DNA from: Protonemura montana | Taxonomy: Eukaryota > Arthropoda > Insecta > Plecoptera > Nemouridae | Direction: 5' to 3' | Length of the DNA: 64,000 nucleotides | Assembly: GCA_947568835.1 (NCBI GenBank) | Contig: OX387608.1 | Span: 1,290,501-1,354,500 of the forward strand | Part shown: positions 40,101 through 51,849 of the stretch, piece by piece | How positions within the stretch are numbered: the stretch's first letter is position 1 | How the letters are laid out: each line of letters starts with the position of its first letter | Notes under the pieces: generated by a model | The model's input: only the letters and a program-made list of their open reading frames with translations | Database searches by the model: none | What the model was told of the DNA's origin: nothing | Made by a program: the position numbers and the translations under genes

Positions 40101-43100
40101 GTAGTGGCTCGGCTGTGGCGCGATACTTCGATCCAAGAGTGCTATCTTCGGTCCAACGAGTTCCAGTTGATAGACAGCACCAAATAGTAAGACCCGACAA
40201 ATCACAATCTATCGACTCTAGCATTAAACTTCCGATCTTATCTTGTGATTGTTTAAAAATGATACAATCACAGGACATCCTTCAAGTTAAAAATATTATC
40301 AGAAAGATACTCGATCTGATTTGCATTCAAACCGGTAATGTTTTATTACATCGTTGTCAACGTCTGATAGCTACAGATCTTGCGAAGATAATGTTTCGAA
40401 CTTCCGTTTATTTTTCAGCTTCCTGGATCAGATTTATAAAGTTGGCGATGCAAATTATCTACCCAGCGATGAGGTAAATAAAGTCTTGACAATCCCACAG
40501 TGGAAAAATAAATTATGCGACTTAACCGATGTGTATCATAGGACATCCTCCATTGCCGGAGAAAGACGACGGCTATCCAAAAGGTGGAGTTTTCGGTGAA
40601 AGTTCCGGGAAAATACGGAGGAGGAACCAAGCAGTTCCTGATGTACGACGTTGGAGGCCAGAGAGGATATCGCAGAAAGTGGATTCAGGTTAGTCTTGCG
40701 ATGTTGATCACTGATTTCTTGCAGCAAAACTTTTCTCAGCGTAGCATTGCTAGGTTCCTAGTCTTGCTAGGTTAATAAAGAAATAAATGCACATTGAAAT
40801 TTCAAAATAAATGGATGTCAAAATATAGGTTGTCAAATTTTAAACTGTGGACCGGTGAAGATTAGATGGTTGATATTTAACTCATCACAGATTAACTTTA
40901 TTGGGTAACGCAATTAATTTTGCCTTCTTTATTTTTGTATTTTTCCCGAATAATCAACAAAACGTACCTAGGTATTCGAGGGAATCCACGCCATCCTGTT
41001 TCTTGTGGCAGCGAGTGATTTCGACCAAACGCTGCGAGAAGACGAAGACGTGAATCGACTCGAAGAAGCTTTAAATGTGTTTGACGACGTGTGGAACAGC
41101 AGGTGAGCATCTGAGACGAACTAAAATACATTTCATCGCAAGGCGTGCGTGTACCTACTAACCTAGAAACATGGCTAGACATACCTTTAGGTGGAGATGT
41201 GTAGAAATGTTTTGGTTTGACAGATTTCTGCAAGATTCCAGCCTGATAATGTTCCTCAATAAGCAAGACGTGCTCAAGGAAAAGATTGAAAGTGGAAAGT
41301 GCATCGGCAACTTCTTCCCAGGGTATCACAACTACACGCTCAGTTCGAAAGGTCAGTGCCAAGTACGGTTAGTTTTTGCCAGAAGGTTGTTCTCCAATTT
41401 TTCTAAGAAGGTAATTTCCGTTGTCAACTTTGAAAACAAAACAACTTTCATGCATATGGTATTCAATGGTAGATTCAAATGATTTAACTTTTCGTAGCCA
41501 TAGAGATGCTGAGATCGCCTAACAGAGCTTCTCAATTCTGCTATCTTATGTTACCACAACTATATCATGGCCTAGCATAGGAGGTTCAATGGTAGATTCA
41601 ACGTTTGGTAGCCATGGAGATGCTGAGATCGCCTGACAGAGCTTCTCAATTCTGCTATCTTATGTTACCACGGGTATATCATGGCCTAGCATAGGAGGTT
41701 CAATGGTAGATTCAACGTTTCGTAGCCATAGAGATGCTGAGATCGCCTGACAGAGCTTCTCAATTCTGCTATCTTATGTTACCATGGGTATATCATGGCC
41801 TAGCATAGGAGGTTCAATGGTAGATTCAACGTTTGGTAGTCATGGAGATGCTGAGATCGCCTGACAGAGCTTCTCAATTCTGCTATCTTATGTTACCACG
41901 GGTATATCATGGCCTAGCATAGAAGGTTCAATGGTAGATTCAACGTTTGGTAGTCATGGAGATGCTGAGATCGCCTGACAGAGCTTCTCAATTCTGCTAT
42001 CTTATGTTACCATGGGTATATCATGGCCTAGCATAGGAGGTTCAATGGTAGATTCAACGTTTGGTAGTCATGGAGATGCTGAGATCGCCTGACAGAGCTT
42101 CTCAATTCTGCTATCTTATGTTACCACGGGTATATCATGGCCTAGCATAGGAGGTTCAATGGTAGATTCAACGTTTGGTAGCCATGGAGATGCTGAGATC
42201 GCCTGACAGAGCTTCTCAATTCTGCTATCTTATGTTACCACGGGTATATCATGGCCTAGCATAGGAGGTTCAATGGTAGATTCAACGTTTGGTAGCCATG
42301 GAGATGCTGAGATCGCCTGACAGAGCTTCTCAATTCTGCTATCTTATGTTACCACGGGTATATCATGGCCTAGCATAGGAGGTTCAATGGTAGATTCAAC
42401 GTTTGGTAGCCATGGATATGCTGAGATCGCCTGACAGAGCTTCTAAACATTACCTTCTCATCGTACCGGGAGTATAGGTTAGGCAGCAGGCCATTCAAAA
42501 CTTATGTGTTATTGTTCTAAATTTTAGATGGAAACAAGAAGGAAAATGACGAGTACCTACGGACGAGATGTTTCATACGTGACATGTTCATAGTAAGTGA
42601 AAACAAGTTTTTATAAATTTGATATGAAATAGGAAAAGCCTGTTTTTAAATTAAGGAGTTTTTTCTGAAAGCATTTGTGGATCCTCAAGTCTCTAGACCA
42701 ACCATAGGCTATGTCGATTAATTCACAGAGCTCAACCCGTGTTTCTTAGTTCAAGAAAGGGAGTGTGCAACTTCCCGGAAACTAACAAATATATAGCCTC
42801 GTGTGGCCCCTTCTTTTCTCTCAAACCAATAATCCATCATTTTGACACTCCCAAAAAATACTGCATTTGAAACTTCGCTGACATCGTAACTTTTTGTGGC
42901 ATTGCAAATTCTGGAAGCGTCCATAGCTGAAATTTCTCCATCAAAAACATCCAGTTTGTGCCCAGTACGTTCATGTGGGCTTTTGTAAAAAATTGTTTTT
43001 CAAGTTGCAAAAACAGACAACCATTCTGGTTTGTAGACTTTTGTCTACTTTATCAAACCTTAGCACTAGCTTTGAAATGAAAAACAAACTATCGAAAAAC

Positions 43101-43559
43101 TGGGCTTTTGAATGCTAAGTAAAACCAAAAAAATGTTCTAATTGTTTTGCTAAATAAACCTGTCACTATACCAAAGGTGAAAACAGAAGTAACATTAAAA
43201 GTTAAAGCAATGAGGAAGTAACAGGCATAAGTTGCAAAAGAAGGTCAGGAAAGTTGAAATCTTATTGAAATTGCAAACGCTTGCAATGCGCGGTGTATTT
43301 TATTATTATGAACACTATAACCGTCTCAAAAATTGAGTGTTCTGTAGACTTTAGCAACATCTGTGTTTTCTTGCAGTCGAAGACGAAGAGCCAACGCAAG
43401 CGCTACTCTGGTATCCCCAATATGCCGGAGAGACCATCGACGCGCGAGCTCTACCACCATTTCACCATCGCCACGGATACATCAAACATACGAACTGTCT
43501 TCGATGACGTTCACAGCGCCATCATCATGCAAAACCTGGAGCTAGTTGGCATACAATGA
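37102..43559 (+). CDS. Galphaf: G protein alpha subunit, Gaf (G-alpha-73B) type
   Basis: Heterotrimeric G protein alpha subunit, a GTP switch coupled to receptors at the plasma membrane. Exons: 37102-37219, 37617-37689, 39152-39326, 40089-40186, 40419-40473, 40542-40688, 40972-41102, 41224-41351, 42528-42592, 43377-43559. Phases agree and give 390 residues. Guanine-nucleotide motifs in order: P-loop GTGESGKTTIIKQMKILH, switch I region DILHCRRKTTAI (catalytic Arg and Mg-binding Thr present), switch II DVGGQR, FLNKQD, and TIATDT in place of the usual TCAT loop. There is no Gly2, so no N-myristoylation; Cys5 could be palmitoylated as in Gs. The P-loop (Thr for the usual Ala), DILHxR, GGG-before-MYDVGGQR and the ending fit my memory of Drosophila G-alpha-f, a Gs-related insect class, better than Gs, Gi, Gq or G12. 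The C-terminus (LVGIQ) should set receptor choice. Intron 8 holds the 114-bp array. Confidence 0.88.
39340..39540 (+). mobile_element. Left half of the small inverted-repeat element
   Basis: ACAACCTGGATAGCGGTTAC, CCACCATCTTGAGAGTCCCT and CTTTAATGGTCAAAAATTAG match the complete element at 45414. It starts within about 15 bp of the G-alpha exon 3 donor. Confidence 0.75.
41495..42445 (+). repeat. 114-bp minisatellite (about 8 copies) in intron 8 of the Gaf-type gene
   Basis: Unit spacing is exactly 114 bp where checked (41503 to 41617). It is the same family as 17281-17985 but on the opposite strand, and it ends about 80 bp before the exon at 42528. Confidence 0.92.
43030..43260. mobile_element. 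Worn foldback element in the last G-alpha intron
   Basis: CTTTATCAAACCTTAGCACT, AACTGGGCTTTTGAATGCTA and a right-hand GCAATGAGGAAGTAACAGGC are degraded arms of the foldback family. Confidence 0.5.
43262..43340 (-). mobile_element. tRNA-SINE tail, minus strand, just before the last G-alpha exon
   Basis: GCAAACGCTTGCAATGCGCG and ATTTTATTATTATGAACACT are the reverse complement of the SINE tail that lies just after the same exon. Confidence 0.8.
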
Positions 43560-43589
43560 TGCCAACCAAGTCCAACCAAGTCCGCGTTT

Positions 43590-43680
43590 GGGCATCAATT
43601 TTTGAGACGGTTATAGTGTTGTTAATAATAAAATACCCCGCGCATTGCAAGCGTTTGCAATTTAAATAAGATTTTATCCT
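43590..43680 (+). promoter_or_regulatory. SINE tail supplying the likely poly(A) signal of the Gaf-type gene
   Basis: The tail of the tRNA-derived SINE (GGGCATCAATTTTTGAGA...AATAATAAAATACC...GCATTGCAAGCG) starts about 30 bp after the stop codon at 43559. Its AATAAA (43627-43632) is the first after the stop. Use of this signal is inference. Confidence 0.5.
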
Positions 43681-43975
43681 AAAACAGCAACGAATCCAAC
43701 GTCAAGCTGGAGTTACTCGAGTTTGACAGGTTGTGACGTGATATAGCGTCACTAGAATCAGAGTGACTGTGAGTATTTACAGCCTCTTGGTTCTACTCCT
43801 TGGAGATCCGTCATTCTCATCAAATACACTAAAATCGTCTCAAAAAGCCAGTGTCCAAGTAGCTCAATTGGTTAGAGCAACACCCGCGACAGGCGGAGAT
43901 CGGGGTTCAAGTAGCTCAATTGGGCATCAATTTTTAAGACGGTTATAGTGTTCATAATAATAAAATATCGAGTTT
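43680..43975 (+). mobile_element. Composite SINE copy
   Basis: Upstream module (TTGACAGGTTGTGACGTGAT...CTTGGAGATCCGTCATTCTC), one and a half heads (AGTAGCTCAATTGGTTAGAG), then the tail GGGCATCAATTTTTAAGACG. Confidence 0.8.
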
Positions 43976-45042
43976 ACATCTTCAGTCAGAGTCGCAGCGC
44001 TGATGTTTAACTGTTATTACAGAAAAATGACTGACCAGGCCATGAGACCAGTGTCACCGTTGTGCGTCAATAAATACTACTTATCAAATAATCAACTGAT
44101 GGATAATTTGTTGACAACAAATGTAAGATGCCGACAGGTGGAGTCACCGTCGCTTCCAGTGTTTGGAAATTTCATTTCGTTATTTCTCGCAGATTACTTG
44201 CATTTGAGACTGGTTTACACTCAATTAATCTTTATTAATGCTAACCTCAACGATTGATAAACAGGTCTCAATATTTTGAGTCATAATTATTTATGTAAAT
44301 AGCTAAAAGAGCTAAAAAAAAGATTATAATTGTGGAAGCCTTTTAAAAAGTATGGCAGGACGTTTAGCATTAGCGCTGGGACTCTGACTAAACCTGTAAA
44401 CCCAATGGCAGGTCGTTTAGCATTAGCGCTGTGACTCTGACTAAACCTGTAAACCCAATGGCAGGTCGTTTAGCATTAGCGCTGTGACTCTGACTAAACC
44501 TGTAAACTCAATGACAGGACGTTTAACATTAGCGCTGTGACTCTGTCTAAACCTGTAAACCCAATGGCAGGACGTTTAACATTAGCGCTGTGACTCTGAC
44601 TAAACCTGTAAACCCAATGGCAGGACGTTTAACATTAGCGCTGTGACTCTGACTAAACCTGTAAACCCAATGACAGGACGTTTAACATTAGCGCTGTGAC
44701 TCTGACTAAACCTGTAAACCCAATGACAGGACGTTTAACATTAGCGCTGTGACTCTGACTAAACCTGTAAACCCAATGGCAGGACGTTTAACATTAGCGC
44801 TGTGACTCTGACTAAACCTGTAAACCCAATGGCAGGATGTTTAACATTAGCGCTGTGACTCTAACTAAACCTGTAAACCCAATGACAGGACGTTTAACAT
44901 TAGCGCTGTGACTCTGACTAAACCTGTAAACCCAATGGCAGGATGTTTAACATTAGCGCTGTGACTCTAACTAAACCTGTAAACCCAATGGCAGGATGTT
45001 TAACATTAGCGCTGTGACTCTAACTAAACCTGTAAACCCAAC
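43968..45042. mobile_element. Inverted-repeat element with a 53-bp array (about 13 copies) at one end
   Basis: 43968-44013 (TCAGTCAGAGTCGCAGCGCT) is the reverse complement of the repeat unit CATTAGCGCTGTGACTCTGA. Between lies unique sequence that shares 44168-44290 with 32205-32330. The array occupies about 44351-45042. Confidence 0.7.
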
Positions 45043-45413
45043 TACATTACGCCATTTAATCATCTCATTCTCAAAGAAATAATTTATTAGGAAAAACAGG
45101 TGTTGCGTGTTCCAATTTAAATCGCAAGAAATGTACAATAAAATTTGACAAGTTATTTACAAGCCGACAAATTCTCATTCGCTACGAAAATCACCGGCCG
45201 GCATTTTATCACTACTTACGAGTCCTGGCTACCAAAATCAGGGCTGCCAAACGTCGGAAACGGCAACAGCTTCAGTGAAAGACAAGGTTCGATCAGAATC
45301 TCAGACAAATAAGCATTTCCTGGCTAGCATTGAGCTTGTGATTGAAATACCAGGCTTTGCATAGAAACTCTAAAGGCAAATTTGCTGTAGTCAGTATAAG
45401 TTGTTTCAGAAAC

Positions 45414-45765
45414 CACTGATCTTAAATAACCTGGATACAGGTTGCCATGGAGTGACTTTGACGCCAAGGCCGCCATCTTGAGAGTCCCTGATTTTCAGTT
45501 CTCTCAAAGTTATTTTGAGCATTTTCTTTAGAAGTTTTTGTGGTTTTCACTTTTTTAATGGTCAAAATTGGTTGTTAAATGTGTCTGAACTCTAAAATTA
45601 GCATTGAAATCATAGGGACACCTCGGATTTAGGAACTCCTATATGTTGCCAACAATGCCTGACTTCAATTTTGACTGAATCTTATGCTCTATCCAGATTG
45701 TAACTTGTTCGTGATATCTAGCGAACAAGTAGCATGATTGCCAACCAGGTTATTTGATATCAGTG
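45414..45765. mobile_element. Complete small inverted-repeat (MITE-like) element, parent of the 41-bp and 55-bp arrays
   Basis: Ends CACTGATCTTAAATAACCTG and CAGGTTATTTGATATCAGTG form about 21-bp imperfect inverted repeats. The left subterminal sequence holds GTTGCCATGGAGTGAC and CCATCTTGAGAGTCCCTGAT (55-bp array family). The right holds CTTATGCTCTATCCAG (41-bp family). No clear target duplication and no coding capacity. Confidence 0.75.
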
Positions 45766-45868
45766 CTTCAAGCAAACGATCCGACCTTCCATTCCGCTTT
45801 CAACATTTGGTCCCGTCCCCGTAGCTACTGAACGCTAGTTTGACAGCCCCGCGATCGCACGAGCTCGG

Positions 45869-47342
45869 CTACTCGAGCCAGTGAAAGCGCGAGCCGTACT
45901 TGGCCGGTGGGCGAGGGTAGTCCTCCGGGAGGTACGGCGTCGCGTCTGGGTAGATCGCCGGCTTCTTCGGCTCCGGCTTCGGGCGCGCCGTGTCGTGGAT
46001 CTTGGCGCGGCAGTAGTAGCCGTACTCAGGTCGCTCGATGTCCAGGTTCTCGAAGATGCATTTGTCGTAGACGCCCTGCGTTTTGCGGCATCTGCACACA
46101 GGGGTTACGATTCGCTGTTAGCTTACAGCAAAGGTAAAAATAAACTGTAGTTATCAAAGCTTGGTTGGTAAGTTGATTATTAATGTTTAATGACGCACTG
46201 TTTTGATAACGTGCCATGCGGCACTGGTCTAATGGCGTCCGTGAATGAGTAGATGATGATGAAGACGATGAATTCAGCCTAGCCTAGATTGGGAAAAGCC
46301 CGGTGCCAGCACGTAGCCTACTCCTGTTGAAGACCAAGGGGACCACTGGCTTAACGTCCCTTCCGAAGGACGGTACAATGCGAACAACAGGATTCCTCTA
46401 CAAATCCATGCTGTCGAGAGGTTGATAAGCAAGGCGAGTGAAGTCACTAGTTATCTTCAGATTTCAATTTGTGAACTTAAATCTCCCTATTTTTAAGCAA
46501 TGTTTATGAAACTTTTTCTATCCCATTTTTGTTAAGTTTGGGACAGTTTCTTCGTTGTGACACGGAAGTTTTCCCATCCTGCAACTATGAACTGCACCGT
46601 GAGTGCAGCCAGTTTGTAGAACTACAGATTTGCAAATCTGAATACTCCACCTTGAAAACTATAAGTGTCTAGCAAGTACCATAGGTCTAGCACCTATATT
46701 CCCAGCTGGCCATCAATGATTGCAAAAAGTTCAAACTTACTTGTTAAATGCAAAGTCCCCACTAGACAAGTCCAAGCAGTTAGCATACTGTAAGAACTCA
46801 TCAGCACAGGACTTCTTCACAAGCTGGAAGAAGTTGAAAGTGCAGCTCGTCACCGCTTTGCCCTCCTGGATGCATTTTCGTGGATCGTCTAGTTCTGCAC
46901 GACATAGCATGAACTCCTGCAAGTCATCACCAAAGTCATACAGATGAACTATGTGGTTGTTTCATCAAGGAACATAATAGACGTGAAATATTAACCGTTA
47001 CGAAAGCACCAGCGCAGCGGTACGGATGATTTGTGCTAATATACCATGCAAGTAGAAGTTCATGAATTGGTAATAAATTAAGTGCATTGTGGTGAGGCTG
47101 CCAGTATAGTAATTAACTTTCCCTCAACAGCAAAAAAGTGACATTAAAGATTTAAATAATGAGATTTTCAATAAAAATCTATCCATGACACCATAACCTT
47201 ACTCGATGCTTACATTATTTTGATTTTCACAGTATTTTCCCAGATGAAAAGCTCCGGCTCTCAGTGCTGGACCACTGAGGTTGACTTCAGGAACTGTTAA
47301 CTCTTCATCAGTTGGAAGTGAAATATCATTTGTAACAACCAT
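45869..47342 (-). CDS. NDUFA8: NDUFA8, complex I accessory subunit
   Basis: Accessory subunit of mitochondrial complex I on the intermembrane-space side, imported by the MIA40 disulfide relay. Exons in reading order: 47342-47214, 46916-46741, 46091-45869; phases agree and give 175 residues (human 172). The protein begins MVVTNDISLPTDEELTVPEV. It shows four CX9C spacings: CENQNNEFMLC, CIQEGKAVTSC, CADEFLQYANC and CRKTQGVYDKC, the CHCH layout expected for this subunit, and it ends YGSRFHWLE like the family's GSRFYFW. The last exon is very GC-rich (GAC, CCG and GCG codons) while the first two are AT-rich. Only SINE and array material lies near it, and no gene overlaps it. Confidence 0.95.
46180..46445 (-). 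mobile_element. 5S-derived SINE body without heads
   Basis: In minus sense it runs from CTTCACTCGCCTTGCTTATC through GACGTTAAGCCAGTGGTCCC to the end motif AACAGTGCGTCATTAAAC; 5'-truncated. It lies in NDUFA8 intron 2. Confidence 0.8.
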
Positions 47343-49834
47343 CGTAAAAATTAGTTATCAACCCCTTCACTGTTCCTTATTCCCAAAGATGTCCGACAGG
47401 CCGACCAGCTGGTTGCTAGCTCTGTTGCTCTCTCTAGTAGTGAATAAAGAAACTTATTCAGGTCTGATCTGTTTTTTTTAAACCCATGGAACCAAAAATC
47501 GTTTTTGCTTATCTGTCAAGCTTTTGGTCACCTTGAAGTTTGCCCAAATTTAGTTTGTTCTTGTTGAAACCGTTGCAATGAAATAGCATTCGTTAGACAG
47601 TGGATTGTGTTTCATTACGCGGTGGCATGGACATTGAAATCAAATATCTGTACTACGTTGCGTATACGCTTTGATTTTTGCTTTTTTAATGAGCGTTTAC
47701 AAGTTAATTAGAAGAATTAATAAAATACGCTTACTCAGCACAATTTCAAAAGTCGCCACAAACATTTGAAGGACGAAACTGACAAGCAATTTGGGAAATG
47801 CGCGAGATCTACGGAGTTGTTCTGAGGTGATTTGAAAATATATATACATTTCTTACAAACAGATTCTTAGATTTTTTACCACGTCTAATGACATATACAA
47901 ATGTAAGCATTTAACAGAATACAATATACATTTGATTATCTAATAAAACTCTTTGCATTACCCCCACGTGACTCATTATAATAAATAGTGCAAAGGTAAT
48001 TAAAATACAAGAAAATAAATAAATTATTGACTTGTGTTTTTTTTTATAAATCCATGGATAATCAGCGTCAAAGCTCAGACCAAACGCCTTCTTATTCCAA
48101 AATCAGCTGCTCTCAAATGGACTGAAAAATAAAAAAGTTATTTCCCTGAAAAAATCCACAGCCCACCCACATCGTTCTCCTACACCTCGTACATGTTTCT
48201 CACAGTCTTAAGCATGTTAGTGGCAAAATCAATTGAAACTAAAGAAACTAGAAATACAATAAGAATAATAAAAAAACTCAAAATTAATTTGTTTAATCCG
48301 AAAAGCACCTCTAAAAAGAATTATGAAACAAGTCACAAACTGCAAACTGGCAGTGACTACGTGACAAGCTAACTAATCAATGTGCAGTGAGAAACGAACA
48401 TGGATTCGTCACCGATTGTCATCGGATAAAACAATTGCTGACACAAGGTGATTTTTCGTTGAAAATAATAATGTTTGTCTCGCGGTACTTTCACGGAATA
48501 CCAGCAACTAATCGCAATTCAATGTTAGTAGCGGCCATCGATCGTCAATTGCATCGAAGATGACACTGAAAAACCACCGTGAACCGCAGTAAATGCGGCA
48601 AGAACTAACCTTCATCCGCGAGGAGAAGAATTATCAGTCACACGGAAAAATAGGAATCAAACCTTGAAATCAACATCTATTAAATAATCGTCAAAAAATT
48701 TAGCAAAAACCCAAAGTGTTTTTTTCGCTTGCAATTGAGTTACCCAGTTAATTGCCAAGAATGGTAGCCATGGCGATAACAATTGCACATCTCAAATTAA
48801 ACACATTATAACGCAATGTCAAAGAAAGAAGTGGTTTACGCAAGAAAAATGTCGCATAGTGAAAAAAAAGGCGCTTGATTTGATCATGGGTCACTTTTAG
48901 AAACTTGAAAATTGAGTGATTATGGAACGCACGAATGCTGATGTCATAGTTTTTAAACAAAAATACCCCCCCTTTTTTTTGCCACAAATGTTAATGTTAT
49001 TATCATCAGAGTTTAACTCCAGTACCTCGGTGCATGACGAGAAGTCTTAGCATTAACTCGATATTAGAAGCTTAGTCTAATTACCGAAGTTAGCATCAAA
49101 GTCACGTGACTGCACTTGCATCATGGGATTTAAAATCACATTAAGAAGCGAACGCTGCTCTCGACTGACGAGCAAAAATCCATCTCATTTCAATAATTAG
49201 GTTGACAACAATTAATATATTAACACAATCGTCCTTCATCTGTACTCGAAGATCCACCGCGCGAATTACATTTACAAATATAAGTAACCTTTCAATCAAC
49301 AATGCCCAATCAACGTGAAGCTTGCTTGATCTCCATAGCTTCGTTCTCTTTCAACTTAAGCTGGTATTTACTGTAAGATCCAGATTGCCAATTCACAAGA
49401 TTGCTCAACTCTGCACGAGCTAAACGATGGTCCTCGCGCTTCTCTGAGATGATATCATTTATATGTTTTGATAACCTTACCCTTACCACACGACGAGGAC
49501 GCTACGCCAATCTGTGTCTTGAGATTGTGGCATTTCGGTGTGAAATAAATAATAATTGCGTTGTTAACTTTGAACAGAAAACTCAAGACATTTTGAGATC
49601 GTGATTTTAGATGAAAGTAATATTGTTTGAATGAAAGATACCAACGGGCGGTGCTTCTGTCGGCGGTAGCATCTTGGCCAATCTTGCGAGGATCGCATTG
49701 TTGTACTTGGGAAAAGTCGAGCTAAAGTGAAATGTTGGAGCAACGAGATTCTAAAATCGCGGATCGACGAGGAAAAAACTGTCAAAATAAAGTCGAAAAG
49801 CGAACCACTTTAAATACTTTTCAGCGATTAATTT
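47343..49834. other. Intergenic stretch, no feature seen
   Basis: AT-rich sequence with short ORFs lacking recognisable domains. A promoter for NDUFA8 must lie at its left end. Confidence 0.5.
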
Positions 49835-50385
49835 GTTGTGTTTAACGACGCACTGTTTTCACAACTGGTCATGTGGCACTGGTCTAATGGCGTCAGTGAA
49901 TGAGCGGATGATGATGAACCTAACCTAGCCTAGAAGGGAGGAAGGGAAACGCGGTGCCGGCACGTAGCCTACTCCTGTCGAAGACCAAGGGGACCACCGG
50001 CTTAACGTCCCTTCCGAAGGACGGTACAACGCGAACAACAGGATTCCTCCACAAATCCATGCTGTCGAGAGGTTGATAAGCAAGGCGAGTGAAGTTGCTG
50101 TACTAACTTTCATCCCTGCAACCTCTCTCCCAAACAGAACTGGTCATGTGTATGATGGTCACCCATCCAATACCTGACCCAGCGCAGTGTTGCTTAACTT
50201 TCATCCCTCCAACCTCTCTCCCGAACAGAACTGGTCATGTGCATGATGGTCACCCATTCAATACCTGACCCAGCGCAGTGTTGCTTAACTTTCATCCCTC
50301 CAACCTCTCTCCCGAACAGAACTAGTCATGTGTATGATGATCACCCATTCAATACCTGACCCAGCGCAGTGTTGCTTAACTTCGG
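49835..50385 (-). mobile_element. 5S-derived SINE with 3 heads and complete body
   Basis: Minus sense starts CCGAAGTTAAGCAACACTG at 50385, then three 91-bp units, the body, and the end AACAGTGCGTCGTTAAACAC at about 49840. Confidence 0.87.
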
Positions 50386-50844
50386 CGCTCTTCCTATGTT
50401 CTATAGATAGCTAGATAACGCGGAGAACATCTTGGCTTAAAGTATTTCCTTGATTTCGATGAAACAAAAGCAAAGATGTTAACTTTGTTCCGGGAGCTAA
50501 GAAGGCGTTGTCTTGGACCTGATTCTGCGTTTGATCGGAACGTGAAACTCTTGAGCATCGAACACGGCAAATGATACAATGCTATTATGAAAGCAAGACT
50601 CGCCGCTTTCAAGTGTTTAATCTGTGTATGAGTAGCACGTGAATAAAACCCCCGAATTAGTGGTAATTGCTTCGGAGAAGCGCGCAAGCTTTGACTTTGA
50701 TGTAGCAATCCATGCTTCTGTCTCACTTGCTCTAACGTGGGTCGCAGTGTTGATCTGTGAGTGTGAGAGAGACAGCCCTGACATGTTTGACATGGTGGTG
50801 TCTTCGTTTAGACCGAGGTGGTAGGGGTATTGATGCGACTCAGG

Positions 50845-50882
50845 TATAAAATGGTGGGTACATCTTCAATCACTTATCAGTT
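50845..50882 (+). promoter_or_regulatory. TATA box and initiator of the chitin-binding protein gene
   Basis: TATAAA at 50845-50850 is followed by TCAGTT (50877-50882), a full match to the arthropod initiator TCAKTY, with its A 34 bp after the first T of the TATA box. The initiator, but not the TATA box, is repeated at 51860-51865 inside the 54-bp duplication made by the insertion described below. Confidence 0.55.
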
Positions 50883-51812
50883 CTTCTAGGATCAGAGTGT
50901 TGTGCTTGTACCGATATATTTCAACTGGGTTTTTAATGCTAAGTGAAGAACAACTAAATTTCCCAACGTTTCGTAACTTGTACCTGTTACTTTATCAAGG
51001 GTAAGAGCAGTCCTGACAATTTTCCGATAACAAAAAAACCACACAAAATTATAACAATTACCTAAATGTAATCTACAACCTCCAGTGTTTCTCTTCTCTC
51101 AAAGTCTCGCCAATCTATCTACTAACTTCCCACGTCTCTACCCGTAGAGATGAATCTTGTGGTTTTTCGGTAACCCTCGGCGATCTCTGTCAAAACGTGG
51201 CAAAAATCATTTTTCTGACTAAAAATCCTTTATGAACATCGTAATATCGCTCGCATACGTTAAGTTTTGTTGAGGTTAAATCACCACTAGCTTCAACTCA
51301 AACCTCGACGTATTCCCTCAGCGAGCTACGAACCGACGTCAAGCAGTCGACGCCTCGACCCCCGAAACTTTCACCGAGGTCGACAACTCAATAACGACGA
51401 CCCCCGCCGCCTCCCCGCGTTTCATCAGCGAGGTCCCCCAGGATCCCATTGAAGACGGTACTAACTCTCTGGAAGAAAACGCTCTGGGTCTGCCCAGTAA
51501 CTCAACCTCTATCCGTGCTAAGATTGTTGACACTTTCTCATGTGAAGATAAGGTGTATGGATATTATGCTGATGTTGATAATGACTGTCAGATCTTTCAC
51601 GTGTGTCTTCCGGTTAACCAACCAGGTAGCCGAAAAGCTGAACAATGCATTCTACCTCTCCGACATTGTTGATCCTTGCATGAATCCTTGCATGTCCGCA
51701 CACTAGAGATTCCTGTTGCTTGCAACGGGCTGCACAATCTTTGATAGTGCGAGGCAGAGGCGATGTAGTGTGAAGCGATCGCCATGCAGCCGTGGCGGGA
51801 TGGGGGCCACGG

Positions 51813-51849
<37 letters not shown>

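Noticed and set aside
49925-50113. Conserved ORF beginning MKVSTATSLALLINLSTAWICG, found four times (also 27024, 54170, 62727)
   Set aside because: It is the body of the 5S-derived SINE, open by chance and copied with the element. Truncated copies break it without sign of selection, and it has no codon pattern or context of a gene.
50394-50726. 110-residue minus-strand ORF upstream of the chitin-binding gene
   Set aside because: No recognisable domain, biased composition, and it ends at the edge of a SINE.
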